The position numbers and the translations under genes are program-made. The notes under the pieces are model-generated. The model made no database searches. It was given only the letters and a program-made list of their open reading frames with translations, and was not told where the DNA came from. From positions 1-64,000 of the forward strand of contig VRVR01000015.1 in NCBI GenBank assembly GCA_009859145.1: a stretch of 64,000 bases of DNA, read 5' to 3'. Each line of letters opens with the position of its first letter. Position 1 is the stretch's first letter. Below, piece after piece: positions 29,037 to 39,691 of this stretch. This DNA is from Andalucia godoyi. Lineage: Eukaryota > Discoba > Jakobea > Jakobida > Andaluciidae.

Positions 29037-31742
29037 ATGAATGATGGACTAGGTGTTCCGCCGGTGGTGTCTTTGCGAATTGACAATGTGCCTGGACTTG
29101 TTGTTCGCACCAACGATGTGACGATTGTGAGCGAAGGCAAAGACGTCGTTGTGGGTCCGGATCGGTTTGGACACGTCTCGTCCATTGTGGATGCGTCCAT
29201 TGACGATGCTGTTGTGCTGGATCGGTTGTTTCGAGATCCGATCCGCAGATTTCTTGATGGATACTCGGTCGTGTGCATTCATCTGAATCATTCACAGTCT
29301 AAATCCTTGTTTCGTGTGACCTCTGGCATTCCGCTGTTCTCATCGGTCTGCCAGTTGATTTTGTCACGCCTGCAATCGTCCGCGGCATCTGCAGCGGGAA
29401 TCCAGGTTCAGCTGTGCGAGCTTGTCGATGAGCGATGGAGAGACTTGGTTTCCACGGAACGTGTTTCCATGCAAGACGATGCGGACAATCAAAGCTACTT
29501 TATTCCTGCGTCGCGCGTCAATCTCACAGTGGATGTTGTTGGGGCGCTGCAGGATACGTTTTCTCGGTCGTCTCCGCTAGAATCGTCTCCCTTTGCAATC
29601 AGCGTCGCTGTGTTTGAGACAAAGGGTATCACACCGACCTCCACGTGTAACAAGCTTGTCATCGTCGAAGTTCCCTCATGGGAACGAGTGGTTGGCGATC
29701 TGCATGCCCTGCGCGTCACTGTTGGAAATCTTGCTTCCCAAAGCGCAATTTCCCTAACCCGACTACTTACAGCAACCGACTGGAGAGACATGTCGCTCAT
29801 TCGATCCTCGTCCCAACTGGCGCAGATGATGTGCTTCTTTCTGCCGATTTCGCATGTGCATTGTTTGCTTTCCGTGCCTTCCAATATCACGCCCTCTGTT
29901 GGAGCGAAACTTCTCTCCATCACCCATGGCGCTGCAGTTTCATGGAAATCGTTCCCGATTCCAATCACTTTGGTTGTGGCGGCTGCTCTTTCATTGTTCC
30001 GGAAGGATGTGAAGATGTTCTCAAATTTTTCCAACGCGTCAACTTCTGCATCCTCTCAAGAAGGTGCCGACATACTCAACCAGCAAAGAATGCATGAGCT
30101 GGAAGGCCGCTTGATCAAGATTAACCTTGAGCGCTCCAAGCTCGCAGAAGAGAATGACAAGATCTTGAAGCGAATGGAAGACTTCAAGGGAAAGCTGGCG
30201 AAACTCGTAGAAGAGAAGAATCGATTGTCAACAGACTTGATTTCCGCGGAAGAAGAGAAATTGCAGTTGTCAAAGTCTCTCATCGATTTGAAGATGCAAG
30301 CCGGAAACACAACGCAGGCGTTTGAGGCTGAGAAGTACGACCTTTTGACCAGGATGATTGAGCTTGAAAATTCGAAAACAGAGTCCATTGCAAAATGCAG
30401 GGAGCTGGAAGAAGAGATCCAAAAGTGCCGAAGAGAATTGACAGAGAAGGACGACGATTTTCGTGCGCTCTCCATGGAGTTTGTGATTGTCAAACAAAAC
30501 TTTCAGGAACTGGCCAATCAGAAGGCGCCTGGGAAGATGCCTGAGAAGGCACCTATTGCTGCGGAGGCCCCTGCCCTGCTGCCGCCTCCTTCGTCAAGTG
30601 CAGTCCCAGATACGTCTAGAGAAAATGCTCCAGTCAATGATGAAAGAACAGCTTTTTTGTCCACTGCAAGCAGCGATGGGCAGCAGAAAGTTGGATCTTT
30701 GGTCCAGGACGCTAACGTCGACAATTTATATCGTGAAATTCGATTGCTTCGCGCACAGAAAAGTAAGATACTGGAACAGTTGGAAGAGTCAAAGACGTCG
30801 TTGGCCCGGGAGCGGTCCGCCTGGGAAGCCACCACGCTCAATGCAATGTGCAATTCCGACTTGTTGAGCTCTCCGTTCGGAACTCCAGAAGTCGACATTC
30901 TTCGTGCGCTGCGGAATGGATTCGCGGAAGGATACCATCGGCTCCGGACGTTGCTTCAAACAATGTCTGGTGTGCCGTCACTCGCTGAAGTGGTGACAAA
31001 TGTTCCGACTGCGTCGGAATTGTACGAGCTCATTATTCGGGAGCGCACGATTTTCCAAAACGACGCTCGATTCAACTCTTTCCTCCCTGTGGAAGCAGCT
31101 CCAAAGGAAGAAGCGCTACGATCCGATGGAGAAGGGCGGGAAGTGGACGACCTTCGTCAAAAAATGGAAGTGCTGTCGACGGATAATCGAACCCTGCGCA
31201 GCACAATACGGGCCTTGTCGCAACAGATTGAGGATCTTTCCTCGGCTCCTGCAAAACCCATGCAGCCCGACGCCGATGCTGCCATGTTGCAGAAGTTGCG
31301 TGATGAAAATTCATCCCTTCAGAATCAGGTGGAGTCCGCAAAGAAGTCTTCCGCTGCTGCAGAAGATGAAAAGAATGCGCGAATCCGCACTCTGGATGGA
31401 GAAGTGCGAAAGCTACAGGATGAGCGTAGTACACTGCTGCAAGAACTGGACGCGCTTCGAGCACGAAAGTCTCGCCCTCCTTCTGCTGCGAAACCAGACC
31501 CGCGTGTTGCCATGCAGATGGAAGAGGATGCGCGCACCATCCATACTTTGCGAGACGAGATCAGCAAGCTCCACGAAGCTCTGGACCAGGCGTCGGATGC
31601 AGACAAAAGACTGCAAGTCGTTAAAAAGATGTCGTTAGACAAGACAAAGGCGCTTGAGAAGTCGAGCTTGGAATGGAAGAATCGAGCACTGTTGGCAGAA
31701 CAACAGCTCGAGGAGCTGCAAATTATGATGAAGCGACAATGA
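29037..31742 (+). CDS. Kinesin-like protein with degenerate motor domain and long coiled coil
   Basis: 901 residues from the ATG at 29037. Residues ~10-320 follow the layout of a kinesin motor but have lost the nucleotide-contact motifs. The P-loop position (about 75-91, after FLDGYSVVCI) reads HLNHSQSKS instead of GQTGSGKT. The switch I position (~177-186) reads SRSSPLESSPF instead of SSRSH. The switch II position (~211-218) reads EVPSWERV instead of DLAGSERV. The neighbouring framework is kept: LCELVDERWRDLV matches the EIYNE..DLL strand. The rest (~340-901) is coiled coil broken by a Pro/Ala-rich linker near 510-545. It would not be expected to hydrolyse ATP and may be a microtubule-binding or ciliary scaffold. 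The next gene is a CFAP73-like axonemal gene, which fits a ciliary role. Confidence 0.85.
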   Translation: MNDGLGVPPVVSLRIDNVPGLVVRTNDVTIVSEGKDVVVGPDRFGHVSSIVDASIDDAVVLDRLFRDPIRRFLDGYSVVCIHLNHSQSKSLFRVTSGIPLFSSVCQLILSRLQSSAASAAGIQVQLCELVDERWRDLVSTERVSMQDDADNQSYFIPASRVNLTVDVVGALQDTFSRSSPLESSPFAISVAVFETKGITPTSTCNKLVIVEVPSWERVVGDLHALRVTVGNLASQSAISLTRLLTATDWRDMSLIRSSSQLAQMMCFFLPISHVHCLLSVPSNITPSVGAKLLSITHGAAVSWKSFPIPITLVVAAALSLFRKDVKMFSNFSNASTSASSQEGADILNQQRMHELEGRLIKINLERSKLAEENDKILKRMEDFKGKLAKLVEEKNRLSTDLISAEEEKLQLSKSLIDLKMQAGNTTQAFEAEKYDLLTRMIELENSKTESIAKCRELEEEIQKCRRELTEKDDDFRALSMEFVIVKQNFQELANQKAPGKMPEKAPIAAEAPALLPPPSSSAVPDTSRENAPVNDERTAFLSTASSDGQQKVGSLVQDANVDNLYREIRLLRAQKSKILEQLEESKTSLARERSAWEATTLNAMCNSDLLSSPFGTPEVDILRALRNGFAEGYHRLRTLLQTMSGVPSLAEVVTNVPTASELYELIIRERTIFQNDARFNSFLPVEAAPKEEALRSDGEGREVDDLRQKMEVLSTDNRTLRSTIRALSQQIEDLSSAPAKPMQPDADAAMLQKLRDENSSLQNQVESAKKSSAAAEDEKNARIRTLDGEVRKLQDERSTLLQELDALRARKSRPPSAAKPDPRVAMQMEEDARTIHTLRDEISKLHEALDQASDADKRLQVVKKMSLDKTKALEKSSLEWKNRALLAEQQLEELQIMMKRQ

Positions 31743-32067
31743 TCCGGACCGTGTATGTCGCCCGTCCATCGTGGTTTTTTCACTGATCCATCGTCTTCTT
31801 TTCTTTTTTCTTTTTTCCCCCTTTTTTCTTTATCTTTATTCTTATCATAATATTTCTTGTTTTTTATTGCTGTTTTTTTTAAATTTTGCGTTGTAACTCA
31901 TGGTGTTGTGTTGTCCTGTACGCGGGGCTGCTGTATTTATGCTTGCGCTGCTTCGCTCCTTCCAGGGCTGCACCATACCAAAAGACGGTCTATATTAGTA
32001 ATCATACAGCTACAACGACAAAGCTAAAGCCACAAACGAATTGCAAATAGCCCCGAAAAAAGTTTCC

Positions 32068-32439
32068 ATGCATAGAAGTAGTAGCAGGAGTATTTACCCT
32101 CCAACCCAAAACCTCTCCCAAACACTTGGCTCGCATGCTGCGCCTCAGACAGATTATTTGGCGCAAAGTGACTTTATGAATCAGCATCAGCGCCCATCGT
32201 CGATTACAAAGGAATCGGTTGTCAATATCCGACAGTGTCTCATTGGACCTCGACCTGCACACCTTCAGCCATACTATCCGATGATGCCACAGCCGTTCCA
32301 CCAGACGTTTTGTGCTGGACGTGTTATATCATACAAGGACACATACGGTACATATCACGGTTTCAGCTTGATGCTAGCCGTAGGAGAGAGAGCGTGTGTG
32401 CAAAAACCGACAAAGCGTGGTGTGGGTTCCGTCGGTTAA
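32068..32439 (+). CDS. Possible small protein gene
   Basis: A frame of 123 residues starting at an ATG at 32068; another ATG lies in frame at 32041. The composition is rich in Gln, Pro, Ser and Tyr (LQPYYPMMPQPFHQTF), with mixed codon use that looks more protein-like than nearby spacer. There is no recognised domain, no homolog recalled and no strong start context. It could be chance; the last ~30 codons are less convincing. Confidence 0.25.
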   Translation: MHRSSSRSIYPPTQNLSQTLGSHAAPQTDYLAQSDFMNQHQRPSSITKESVVNIRQCLIGPRPAHLQPYYPMMPQPFHQTFCAGRVISYKDTYGTYHGFSLMLAVGERACVQKPTKRGVGSVG

Positions 32440-32525
32440 TTGACACGTTTTGTTTTTCACCCTTTGCTTTTATTGTTTTTAAAAGTGTTATTGTTGCTGT
32501 CAGTATTATTGTTTCGTACTTTAAG

Positions 32526-32627
<102 letters not shown>

Positions 32628-32639
32628 GGAAAGTGCGTT

Positions 32640-33680
32640 ATGAGTCGAACAATGACGGAAACGAGCGCGTTCTTGACGCAGCCCGAAACGTTGGAGTTCA
32701 GCTCGTCAGCGAATCGCTCGGTGCCGTTTGCAGGAAGAACGCCTGCCGAAAAACTTGAAAACTCCCGAAAGCGTGTTTCCGTGACGACGAAGCTTGCGGA
32801 CAAGCGCAACGAGATGGAGGAAGTGGATATGCAGATCAAGGCCAAAATCACTGAATTTGAGTCATGTCTGGTTGCGTGGAGATCCCGGGAAGAGGTTCTT
32901 CGCAAGCGGCAACGGGATTTTCAACAGTTGGTGGAAGCATACAGACAAGAACAACCGGAACATGAGATGCGCGTCATTCGAGCGGTGAGGAAGTACGAAG
33001 AGGCGTGCAAACAGAGAGACGCAAAGCATGCAGAAATCAAGGAAATGACTGCGTTGCTGGAGAATCTAAAGTTGGAAAAGAAGAAGAAGGAGGAGGAACG
33101 AATGAGAATTCTTTGCTATCAGGAGTTCTTGAACAACGTCTTGGAGTATGCACATGGCGGATCGTTCAACGAGATTGCAGATATTATCAGAAGACATGAG
33201 ACGCTCAAGAATACCGGCATGCACCTCGCTTCCCGAATCGAAGAAGACCGGGCGCAAATCGAGGAGATCAAGGCACACATTCAAAAATACACGGTGGACA
33301 AACAGACACAGGTGCTCATTTCGAACAAGGAAATTGCTCACAAGAACCAAGAATTGGAGCAGATCCGGCTGGATGCAGATCGGGAGGAGCATCTCGTGGA
33401 ACGTAACCGTGAGTCGTCGAACCAGACTTCCGCGTTGCTCGGCCAGCTGCGAATGGCTATTGTCAATCTGTATGCCCGATGCAAAACGAAGCACTATGGG
33501 TCGTTGGATGCGTCCACAGATCTGATCAAGGCAATCGAGGTGATCGGTTCGAGGCTGTCTGATTTGTTGTTCGTCACGACCAAGGCGAGCCAAGGCGCCC
33601 TTCCCAACCGTCGTGAAACGCTTCTCGCGAACCCAGGGCCTCCTGCCAAGCGTGCGGAAGACAGTTACGGGAAGGAGTAG
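32640..33680 (+). CDS. CFAP73/CCDC42-like axonemal coiled-coil protein (DUF4200)
   Basis: 346 residues. Residues ~50-190 carry the DUF4200 pattern: LADKRNEMEEVDMQIKAKI, EFESCLVAWRSREE, then a Lys/Glu-rich helix and YQEFLNNVLE. The remainder is coiled coil. Relatives are CFAP73 (MIA2) and CCDC42. In Chlamydomonas, MIA proteins form the modifier-of-inner-arms complex that tunes inner dynein f/I1; CCDC42 acts in sperm tail formation. Which of the two it is cannot be decided here. Start chosen: the first ATG after the GA tract (MSRTMTE). It converges on the large gene at 33863 (182 bp apart), whose 3' UTR it may overlap. Confidence 0.85.
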   Translation: MSRTMTETSAFLTQPETLEFSSSANRSVPFAGRTPAEKLENSRKRVSVTTKLADKRNEMEEVDMQIKAKITEFESCLVAWRSREEVLRKRQRDFQQLVEAYRQEQPEHEMRVIRAVRKYEEACKQRDAKHAEIKEMTALLENLKLEKKKKEEERMRILCYQEFLNNVLEYAHGGSFNEIADIIRRHETLKNTGMHLASRIEEDRAQIEEIKAHIQKYTVDKQTQVLISNKEIAHKNQELEQIRLDADREEHLVERNRESSNQTSALLGQLRMAIVNLYARCKTKHYGSLDASTDLIKAIEVIGSRLSDLLFVTTKASQGALPNRRETLLANPGPPAKRAEDSYGKE

Positions 33681-33862
33681 TCGTGTCAGTATTATTTTAT
33701 TATTATTCTTTAATGTCGTGGTTTCGAGAATCGAGTAATGTATATTTCTCGCGTCTCTCGACATCTGCTGCATAGTTTGTACATAATCGTCACAATCATG
33801 GTGATCATGATCATGTTGAAGAAGAAGAAGAAAGTAAATGGCAGTTCTGCGAAAAGAAGCGG

Positions 33863-36800
33863 TTATGAGCGGGACCTCACGTACACCATACCGTCCTCGT
33901 TCTTTTCCGGCCTCGAAACAATCTTGAAGCGACGAATGTGGACCACCGGACCATATACATTGAGCCCAGATGCGCGGACGACGAACTGATTCTGAACACG
34001 ATGCCCGACATTCTGCGACATCGCCGTTGGAGCATCACCAACAACCGACGGCTGCACATCGCTTTCCACGAATGAGCGATGAGACGCGGGAACGAAAAGA
34101 GACTCCTCGACATCGTGCGAAACAGACTGAGACTTTGAAGAGAATGCGGATCGAAACGGGGGCACAGGAAATTTGGAAACCTGCATGGCCCCACTCGCAC
34201 TGACAGCATTCGCAGGCGACAGCTGCTGACCGTCTGCGTGCTCCCCGGCCTCAAGAGTATGAAGAGACTGCACAAAGTCCGCAAGCTCGTCAAAATCGAA
34301 AGAGGACCACTTGTCAGTCGCGGAACCCGTTTCAGCGGAGCGCTCGTCTGCGCTCTCCTCAAATCCTCCAAAACCACGTTGGCCCGCACGCTTTGGAGTA
34401 GGTTTCGAAGTCTGCCGACGAACAGCACCCCCTTGCAACGAATTGGAGGCTGCTGCGAGAGCAGGAAGTTCTTGGCCCACTTCGGGAACAGCGAACCGCA
34501 CCATTGCTCGACGCTTCTTGCGCGCCATCATGATCGACAGATTTCTGTCTGTGATCGACGACAAGTCAATGGTCTTCTTTGAGACCTGGCTGGCCGGAGG
34601 TGCCGCTGCATGCGGATGGGGATCCGCAGACGTTGAAGCAGTCGAACTCGCCGCGGACGGCAGACACGCATGCGTGACCAACATGGGGGATGCTGCAGTT
34701 GACGGATGCTCGCGGTCTTGGACGCCCTGATACACCAGGTTGTGTTGCTCCGAAACAGAAACGGGGGATACGTCCTTCACCCAGCGCTTCGTGGTGTTCG
34801 GAGATATATAACTTATTACGCCCGGTGATATGTGAGAAGAGGAAGAGCCCGTGGCACTGGTCCTGGTATGACTACCCGTAAGAGAAGCAGCATCGTCTCG
34901 ATCATCCTCGTCGGAAGGCACCGCTGGCACGTCAAGAGCAGATCTTCCATGGACTGTTTCGACTTGATGTCGGTATTGTTGCTCCTTGAGAAGGTCATCT
35001 ATCAAGGAATCATCTGTTTCTTCCTTCACCGACAATTGAGACCTGGCAGAAGACTTGCCAGGACCGAGAGAGAACGCTTGCAGACCACCGACGAGCTGCT
35101 GTGGAGTGTAGGTGTCCCCAAGTGCATCTGGAGCATAACTAAGCTTTCCTGGTTTCACTAGCACACCGGGGTCTGCACGTTTCTTGCTCATAATAACAAA
35201 TTCCGGGAGACTTGAATCTACACTCTCCTCGCTGATGGCGTCGGACATCTCCGAAGGCTCTTCGCGTCTGTCAAGCTGTGCAGCGTACTGCATGATGCTA
35301 TCGACTTGTCCTCGCAATAAATCATATGCTCGCAACACCTCCATATATCCACTCCTCAAAACATCATTTTCTTGTTTCAATCGACGTTCTTCCATAGCGG
35401 TCTCCTCGAGCAAATTGTTCAGTTCAGGAGAAAGATCCTTGACAAAGAATGTGGACGCAGACGAGGCAGTCCCGGCCACAGAATGAGCTGCAGACGCTGC
35501 ATTCGGAAGAGACCGGACCTGTTTTGCATTCGCAGCTGCAGTCAAAGCAGCAATCGTCTGGGAAAGCTCATCGCTGCGTCGAAGGAGCGCATCACGTTCT
35601 TCTTGCAACAAACGGACTTTTTCAGAAAGAATCCCCGAGCGAGTCTTCTCCATAAAGGCCTCTTCAGTCTGAAGGAAAACGTCGACGCTCTTCCTCTTTA
35701 GCGGAGGAGCCTCCGGCGGCGCCAATTGACGTGGTTTGGACTCAAATCCCACGGAAACTTTCAATGGAATGTGCTCGGGTCCCGGCGAATCAGGCTCATC
35801 AGAACCCACCGACGCATTCACAGCGAAATACTGACGCAAAGAGGATGTGCTTGTAGAATGCACCAAATATGCCGGCAAATCCGTATTCATTCCTTCCGAT
35901 ACAACACTCGAAGCCCTGCGAGCAGATGGCCGGCGTGTGTCACCATGCTCTTCAGTGTCCGCAGACAAGGAGTCTCGGGAAGATAACGTATCAGAATGCT
36001 TCGGTGAGCGGTCATCGGGCTGCACGAAGTGAGTCTGTGGCATGGTCGCGGTTTGGGGCCGCGAAGCGGAAGGGATTGAATTCCTTGATGTATTGGGAGA
36101 TCGCATCGCAGTGGACATTGACGTTCGCCGTGTCCCAGAATGCGATGCTGGGCGTACAGCGATGCTGCTAGAATCGTCATCGATGCCCTCGATGCCGCCA
36201 GGCGGAAAAGCTGCCCCGGCTTTGGATCGCGAGGGGCCCAAAATTGCCGCGGTGTTTGAATGAGACAAAAGATGTTTCCGAGAGCCACCGTCATCACCGA
36301 GAGGACGAGAGTTGGTTCGAGAGTGCATTCGTGGCCAAGGAAGAGACGCGTTTTGTGAACCAGATTTGGAAACAAATGGAGAACCTTTGGAAGATCCACG
36401 TGACGACGGACGCGAGGACGGGCTGGACCCAGGATCCAAAGGTCGGACTCCAAACCCTTTTTCTGCAAACGGGCCTGTGATGCCCAAGCCGAGAACAGGC
36501 TGCACAAACTCTTCCGCCCCCAGAATATCGGCGGATATCTCGGTAGAAATTGAATGCGTACGTGGTCGGGTGGGGATTGGGGGTTGCTCCACAACTTCCG
36601 ATTGAATGCCCTTGTCTGACGAAGAAACAGCATGTAGGTTGCACATTGTCGATGCATCGGCCCGGACCTCGTTTTCCAACAAAGGACGAGGAGATCCCAT
36701 TGGAATCGGATTTGCAATCGGAAACGGATTCTGGCTCGCCGACGGTAGTATATCATCAACAGAGTTGCAAACGTCCGTCTGCGATGCAGTTGTTGTCGTT

Positions 36801-38959
36801 GCCATAGAATGCTTGGCGACCGTAGAACTGGTAATGACACCACCTGTCTGCGAAAGGAGAGCAACGGACAAGGAACGGCACGAGAGACTATGGAGAGAAC
36901 TGGATCGCGAAGTATTTTTGTCGAGACTCGGCAGAGACACTGGAGACACTCGTCCGGACGCGCTGTGCTCGCCCAAATCGTCTTCGGCAAACTCAGACAG
37001 TTCCTCTCCCAGAAGAGCATCCGCTGCGTCTTCTTCTCCATCATCTTGGCCGCACTCAACATGCGCAACTCTTGGTTTTGCTTCTACCGTACGAGACATG
37101 AAGAATCCGGTTTCCATCTGTGGAATTGTCTGCACTCCGAGTTCCTGTCGAGACCGGCCCTGAATCATTTCCCAGGCATACACATCGAGCAAATCAATTC
37201 CTGTTTGGATGTGAGCATTGTTCTGATCATTAATCATCTGAAGCTTCAGATCCTCTGCTTCTCGCTGGCAGAGTTCTCGAGTCGCAAGGCGCGAGACAAT
37301 TGCTGATTCTAGACTCTTTGCGTGCACCCACGCCGCGACAACATCCTCTAGTGGCAATGTGTCGCAGATCTTGTTCAGCGACGGGAACTTGGATTGTTCA
37401 TAAATGACCATCGCAGCTTCGATTTCCGGATTGGAGTGCCGAACCGTCTTGATGAGACTCAGCAGCTTGACTTTGTATTCATGGAACGCACGGAACCCAA
37501 CTTGAATGGCGTCCAACTCTTGTTTGGCTGTGTAGAGGCGGTGCTCGAGGAGAGAATTTTTCATGACGAGCACGGAGCACCTTGTCATCAGCCTCCATTC
37601 TCGAGAACGAACCATGGATGTCAGCGAATGAAAATGTGCAACGTCTTGCTCGAGTACCATTATCCGTCGACGGGCCTTGAAGAGATCTGCCTGGGATTCG
37701 ACCTTTTCACGGATAAGCCGCTGGCGAACCTGCTCCATGTATGCGTCCTCTGCAGATTTGTACATGGACGCCCGCTTCTTCTTCAGCGGCCTTCCGCCGC
37801 CCCGCTGAGAGCCCTCCCGGCTCGTTGGGACCACAGAAGCAATGTCGTTCACAGACAGGGTCGTATTGTTTGGAACGCGACCCGTCGGATCCCTTCCGGG
37901 AGACCGCTTTGCGTGGAGGGCATTTCCGTCAGACACTGCAGTACGCAAGGACTCGGATCCCTTGGCATCGGTAGCCAGTCCCTCTGCTTCGCCGTCGCTG
38001 GAATCCTCGTCGCTTCCCAGGTTGCCAAACAAAGTGGGTGACATCTTGGCGTTCTGCGCCAGACGACGGATAGCTAGGCAGCGAGCATCAATGTCCAAAG
38101 ATACCGCAAGTTCCTCCATTGCTGTCAGCAGATTGAAAAGATCAAACACCGGAGCTTCCAGATCGACGTTCATCGCATCCAAAGCTGCCGCGCACTTGTG
38201 ATAGTCCTCGGCGCCGAGGCATCTTCGCATTTCAGATACTCTGGAAATCAACGATTCTTCCAGCTCGGTACGGACATAGTGCACCGCATCCATGATCAGT
38301 GCTATTTGCTTGCCGATCTCCAGATCTCGGTCTTTGCTCAAGAAGAGGCTCTTCGATTTCGAGAGGCCGTCTTCATACGGCTTCAACATGTCCGACAAGT
38401 GATTGGCCGTTCGGCGCAGAGTTACATCCGACGCATCTCGAACCGCCGCAACCGGACTGGAAAGTCCCTCTTTTGCATTTGGGCTCTTTGACCACTGCTT
38501 CATGTGCTGCTTGCTTCGATATGCATTCTCAAACACCCGCAATTGTTCTTCTCGATCGCGATTCACGGGATTCATCGCATTCGTGTGTCCTGTCGGCAGC
38601 TGCGCCACGTTAGAGTACGCAGACGACAGCTGTTGTGGCGAACTGTCTCCATCTGGATGCAGCACCAATCGTGGAACTGCAGGAATGGCGACCAGGGACC
38701 CGCTATGTCCAGATGTGGTTGTTGGGGATGACGACGCAGACATGTGCGTACTTCGGGGCACGCGCTCCGTCTTCAAGTACTGTTCATCGGCAGAATCGGC
38801 TTTCGTGTCGTCCAGTTTCGGATCCGGGGCAGGAGGGACACCTGCCGCAATCTTTGCTCGGGATGGCGACCCTGCCGCAGTACGGCCGTACGGTGTCCGA
38901 TCCGGGAAGTTCGGATCTCGAACGCGCCGCATTGCCATAGGCATGTTTGCGGGATACAT
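33863..38959 (-). CDS. Very large low-complexity and coiled-coil protein, unknown
   Basis: 1,698 residues. Two helical regions can be seen. One, at roughly 380-610, contains VRQRLIREKVESQADLFKARR and SREWRLMTRCSVLVMKNSLL. A short coiled coil near 1090-1230 contains RLLQEERDALLRRSDELSQ and ETAMEERRLKQENDVLR. Nearly everything else is Ser/Pro/Thr-rich and predicted disordered. The last ~40 residues regain order (FVVRASGLNVYGPVVHIRRF), a possible small terminal domain. No known family was recognised. It is a single uninterrupted frame of over 5 kb and the codon choice resembles its neighbours. It may be a scaffold of the cytoskeleton or basal body, but that is only suggested by composition and gene neighbours. 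Confidence 0.85.
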   Translation of the reverse strand: MYPANMPMAMRRVRDPNFPDRTPYGRTAAGSPSRAKIAAGVPPAPDPKLDDTKADSADEQYLKTERVPRSTHMSASSSPTTTSGHSGSLVAIPAVPRLVLHPDGDSSPQQLSSAYSNVAQLPTGHTNAMNPVNRDREEQLRVFENAYRSKQHMKQWSKSPNAKEGLSSPVAAVRDASDVTLRRTANHLSDMLKPYEDGLSKSKSLFLSKDRDLEIGKQIALIMDAVHYVRTELEESLISRVSEMRRCLGAEDYHKCAAALDAMNVDLEAPVFDLFNLLTAMEELAVSLDIDARCLAIRRLAQNAKMSPTLFGNLGSDEDSSDGEAEGLATDAKGSESLRTAVSDGNALHAKRSPGRDPTGRVPNNTTLSVNDIASVVPTSREGSQRGGGRPLKKKRASMYKSAEDAYMEQVRQRLIREKVESQADLFKARRRIMVLEQDVAHFHSLTSMVRSREWRLMTRCSVLVMKNSLLEHRLYTAKQELDAIQVGFRAFHEYKVKLLSLIKTVRHSNPEIEAAMVIYEQSKFPSLNKICDTLPLEDVVAAWVHAKSLESAIVSRLATRELCQREAEDLKLQMINDQNNAHIQTGIDLLDVYAWEMIQGRSRQELGVQTIPQMETGFFMSRTVEAKPRVAHVECGQDDGEEDAADALLGEELSEFAEDDLGEHSASGRVSPVSLPSLDKNTSRSSSLHSLSCRSLSVALLSQTGGVITSSTVAKHSMATTTTASQTDVCNSVDDILPSASQNPFPIANPIPMGSPRPLLENEVRADASTMCNLHAVSSSDKGIQSEVVEQPPIPTRPRTHSISTEISADILGAEEFVQPVLGLGITGPFAEKGFGVRPLDPGSSPSSRPSSRGSSKGSPFVSKSGSQNASLPWPRMHSRTNSRPLGDDGGSRKHLLSHSNTAAILGPSRSKAGAAFPPGGIEGIDDDSSSIAVRPASHSGTRRTSMSTAMRSPNTSRNSIPSASRPQTATMPQTHFVQPDDRSPKHSDTLSSRDSLSADTEEHGDTRRPSARRASSVVSEGMNTDLPAYLVHSTSTSSLRQYFAVNASVGSDEPDSPGPEHIPLKVSVGFESKPRQLAPPEAPPLKRKSVDVFLQTEEAFMEKTRSGILSEKVRLLQEERDALLRRSDELSQTIAALTAAANAKQVRSLPNAASAAHSVAGTASSASTFFVKDLSPELNNLLEETAMEERRLKQENDVLRSGYMEVLRAYDLLRGQVDSIMQYAAQLDRREEPSEMSDAISEESVDSSLPEFVIMSKKRADPGVLVKPGKLSYAPDALGDTYTPQQLVGGLQAFSLGPGKSSARSQLSVKEETDDSLIDDLLKEQQYRHQVETVHGRSALDVPAVPSDEDDRDDAASLTGSHTRTSATGSSSSHISPGVISYISPNTTKRWVKDVSPVSVSEQHNLVYQGVQDREHPSTAASPMLVTHACLPSAASSTASTSADPHPHAAAPPASQVSKKTIDLSSITDRNLSIMMARKKRRAMVRFAVPEVGQELPALAAASNSLQGGAVRRQTSKPTPKRAGQRGFGGFEESADERSAETGSATDKWSSFDFDELADFVQSLHTLEAGEHADGQQLSPANAVSASGAMQVSKFPVPPFRSAFSSKSQSVSHDVEESLFVPASHRSFVESDVQPSVVGDAPTAMSQNVGHRVQNQFVVRASGLNVYGPVVHIRRFKIVSRPEKNEDGMVYVRSRS

Positions 38960-39691
38960 TGTGATGGCCTCTATATTGTATTAAAAACAACAACAATAGT
39001 AATGATAATTCTCACCGCGCACAACTCGTACTGCAGACTCCTCGAGAAATGATATTTCCACTGTACAACTCTTTTGAAGATGGGAATTTCTGTGTAATTA
39101 AACAAATCACGCGTGCGGAAATATTGGGGTGAATCGATCGCAATTTCGCAGCACGCAAGATGATGATGAACAGAAACAATGAAAACAGGAGAACTGTGAG
39201 CACGGCGGGGAGTGCACAGCGCATTACTGGTCATTTTACTTTTTCTTTTTTTTCATTTAAATAAAGGTTCAAAACGGTTTCAATGAGGTGGTCGCATAAC
39301 TGCTGTCAGGCTTGTATGAGAACTGCTTGCACGCGAGCCCATCATATCAGTTTCAATCTTGTACCACTCCGCACTCGTCCTTCGTCGTTTGTGCCTGGCC
39401 AACGATTTGAGAGATCCGACGTTTTCACTCGAGACGAAATTACGCAGAGTACCGCAGTTGCTCTGGCGAATTGGATAGGCAGACGGTCACCCGTTGCATT
39501 TTAGTAGTCATTGTAGTAGTGGTAGTAGTAGTAGTAGTGGTGGTGGTGGTGGTAATTATTGATGTACAGTGGTCCGCTTCTCGAGTGAATTCCAACGTGC
39601 TTCTTGTTTGTCTTTTAGAGTCGACGTCCTGGGATTTCATCTCTGTTTTCTCACGATTTTTCAAAAAAGAAAGAGGGAGGGGAGGAAAAGG
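38960..39691. other. Divergent intergenic region
   Basis: 732 bp between divergent starts. It includes an AT-rich stretch near 39240-39265 and a GTA/GTG triplet tract at 39500-39553. No RNA gene or convincing frame was found. Confidence 0.5.
39500..39553. repeat. GTA/GTG triplet tract
   Basis: Imperfect run of GTA then GTG units, about 140 bp upstream of the methyltransferase ATG. Confidence 0.85.
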
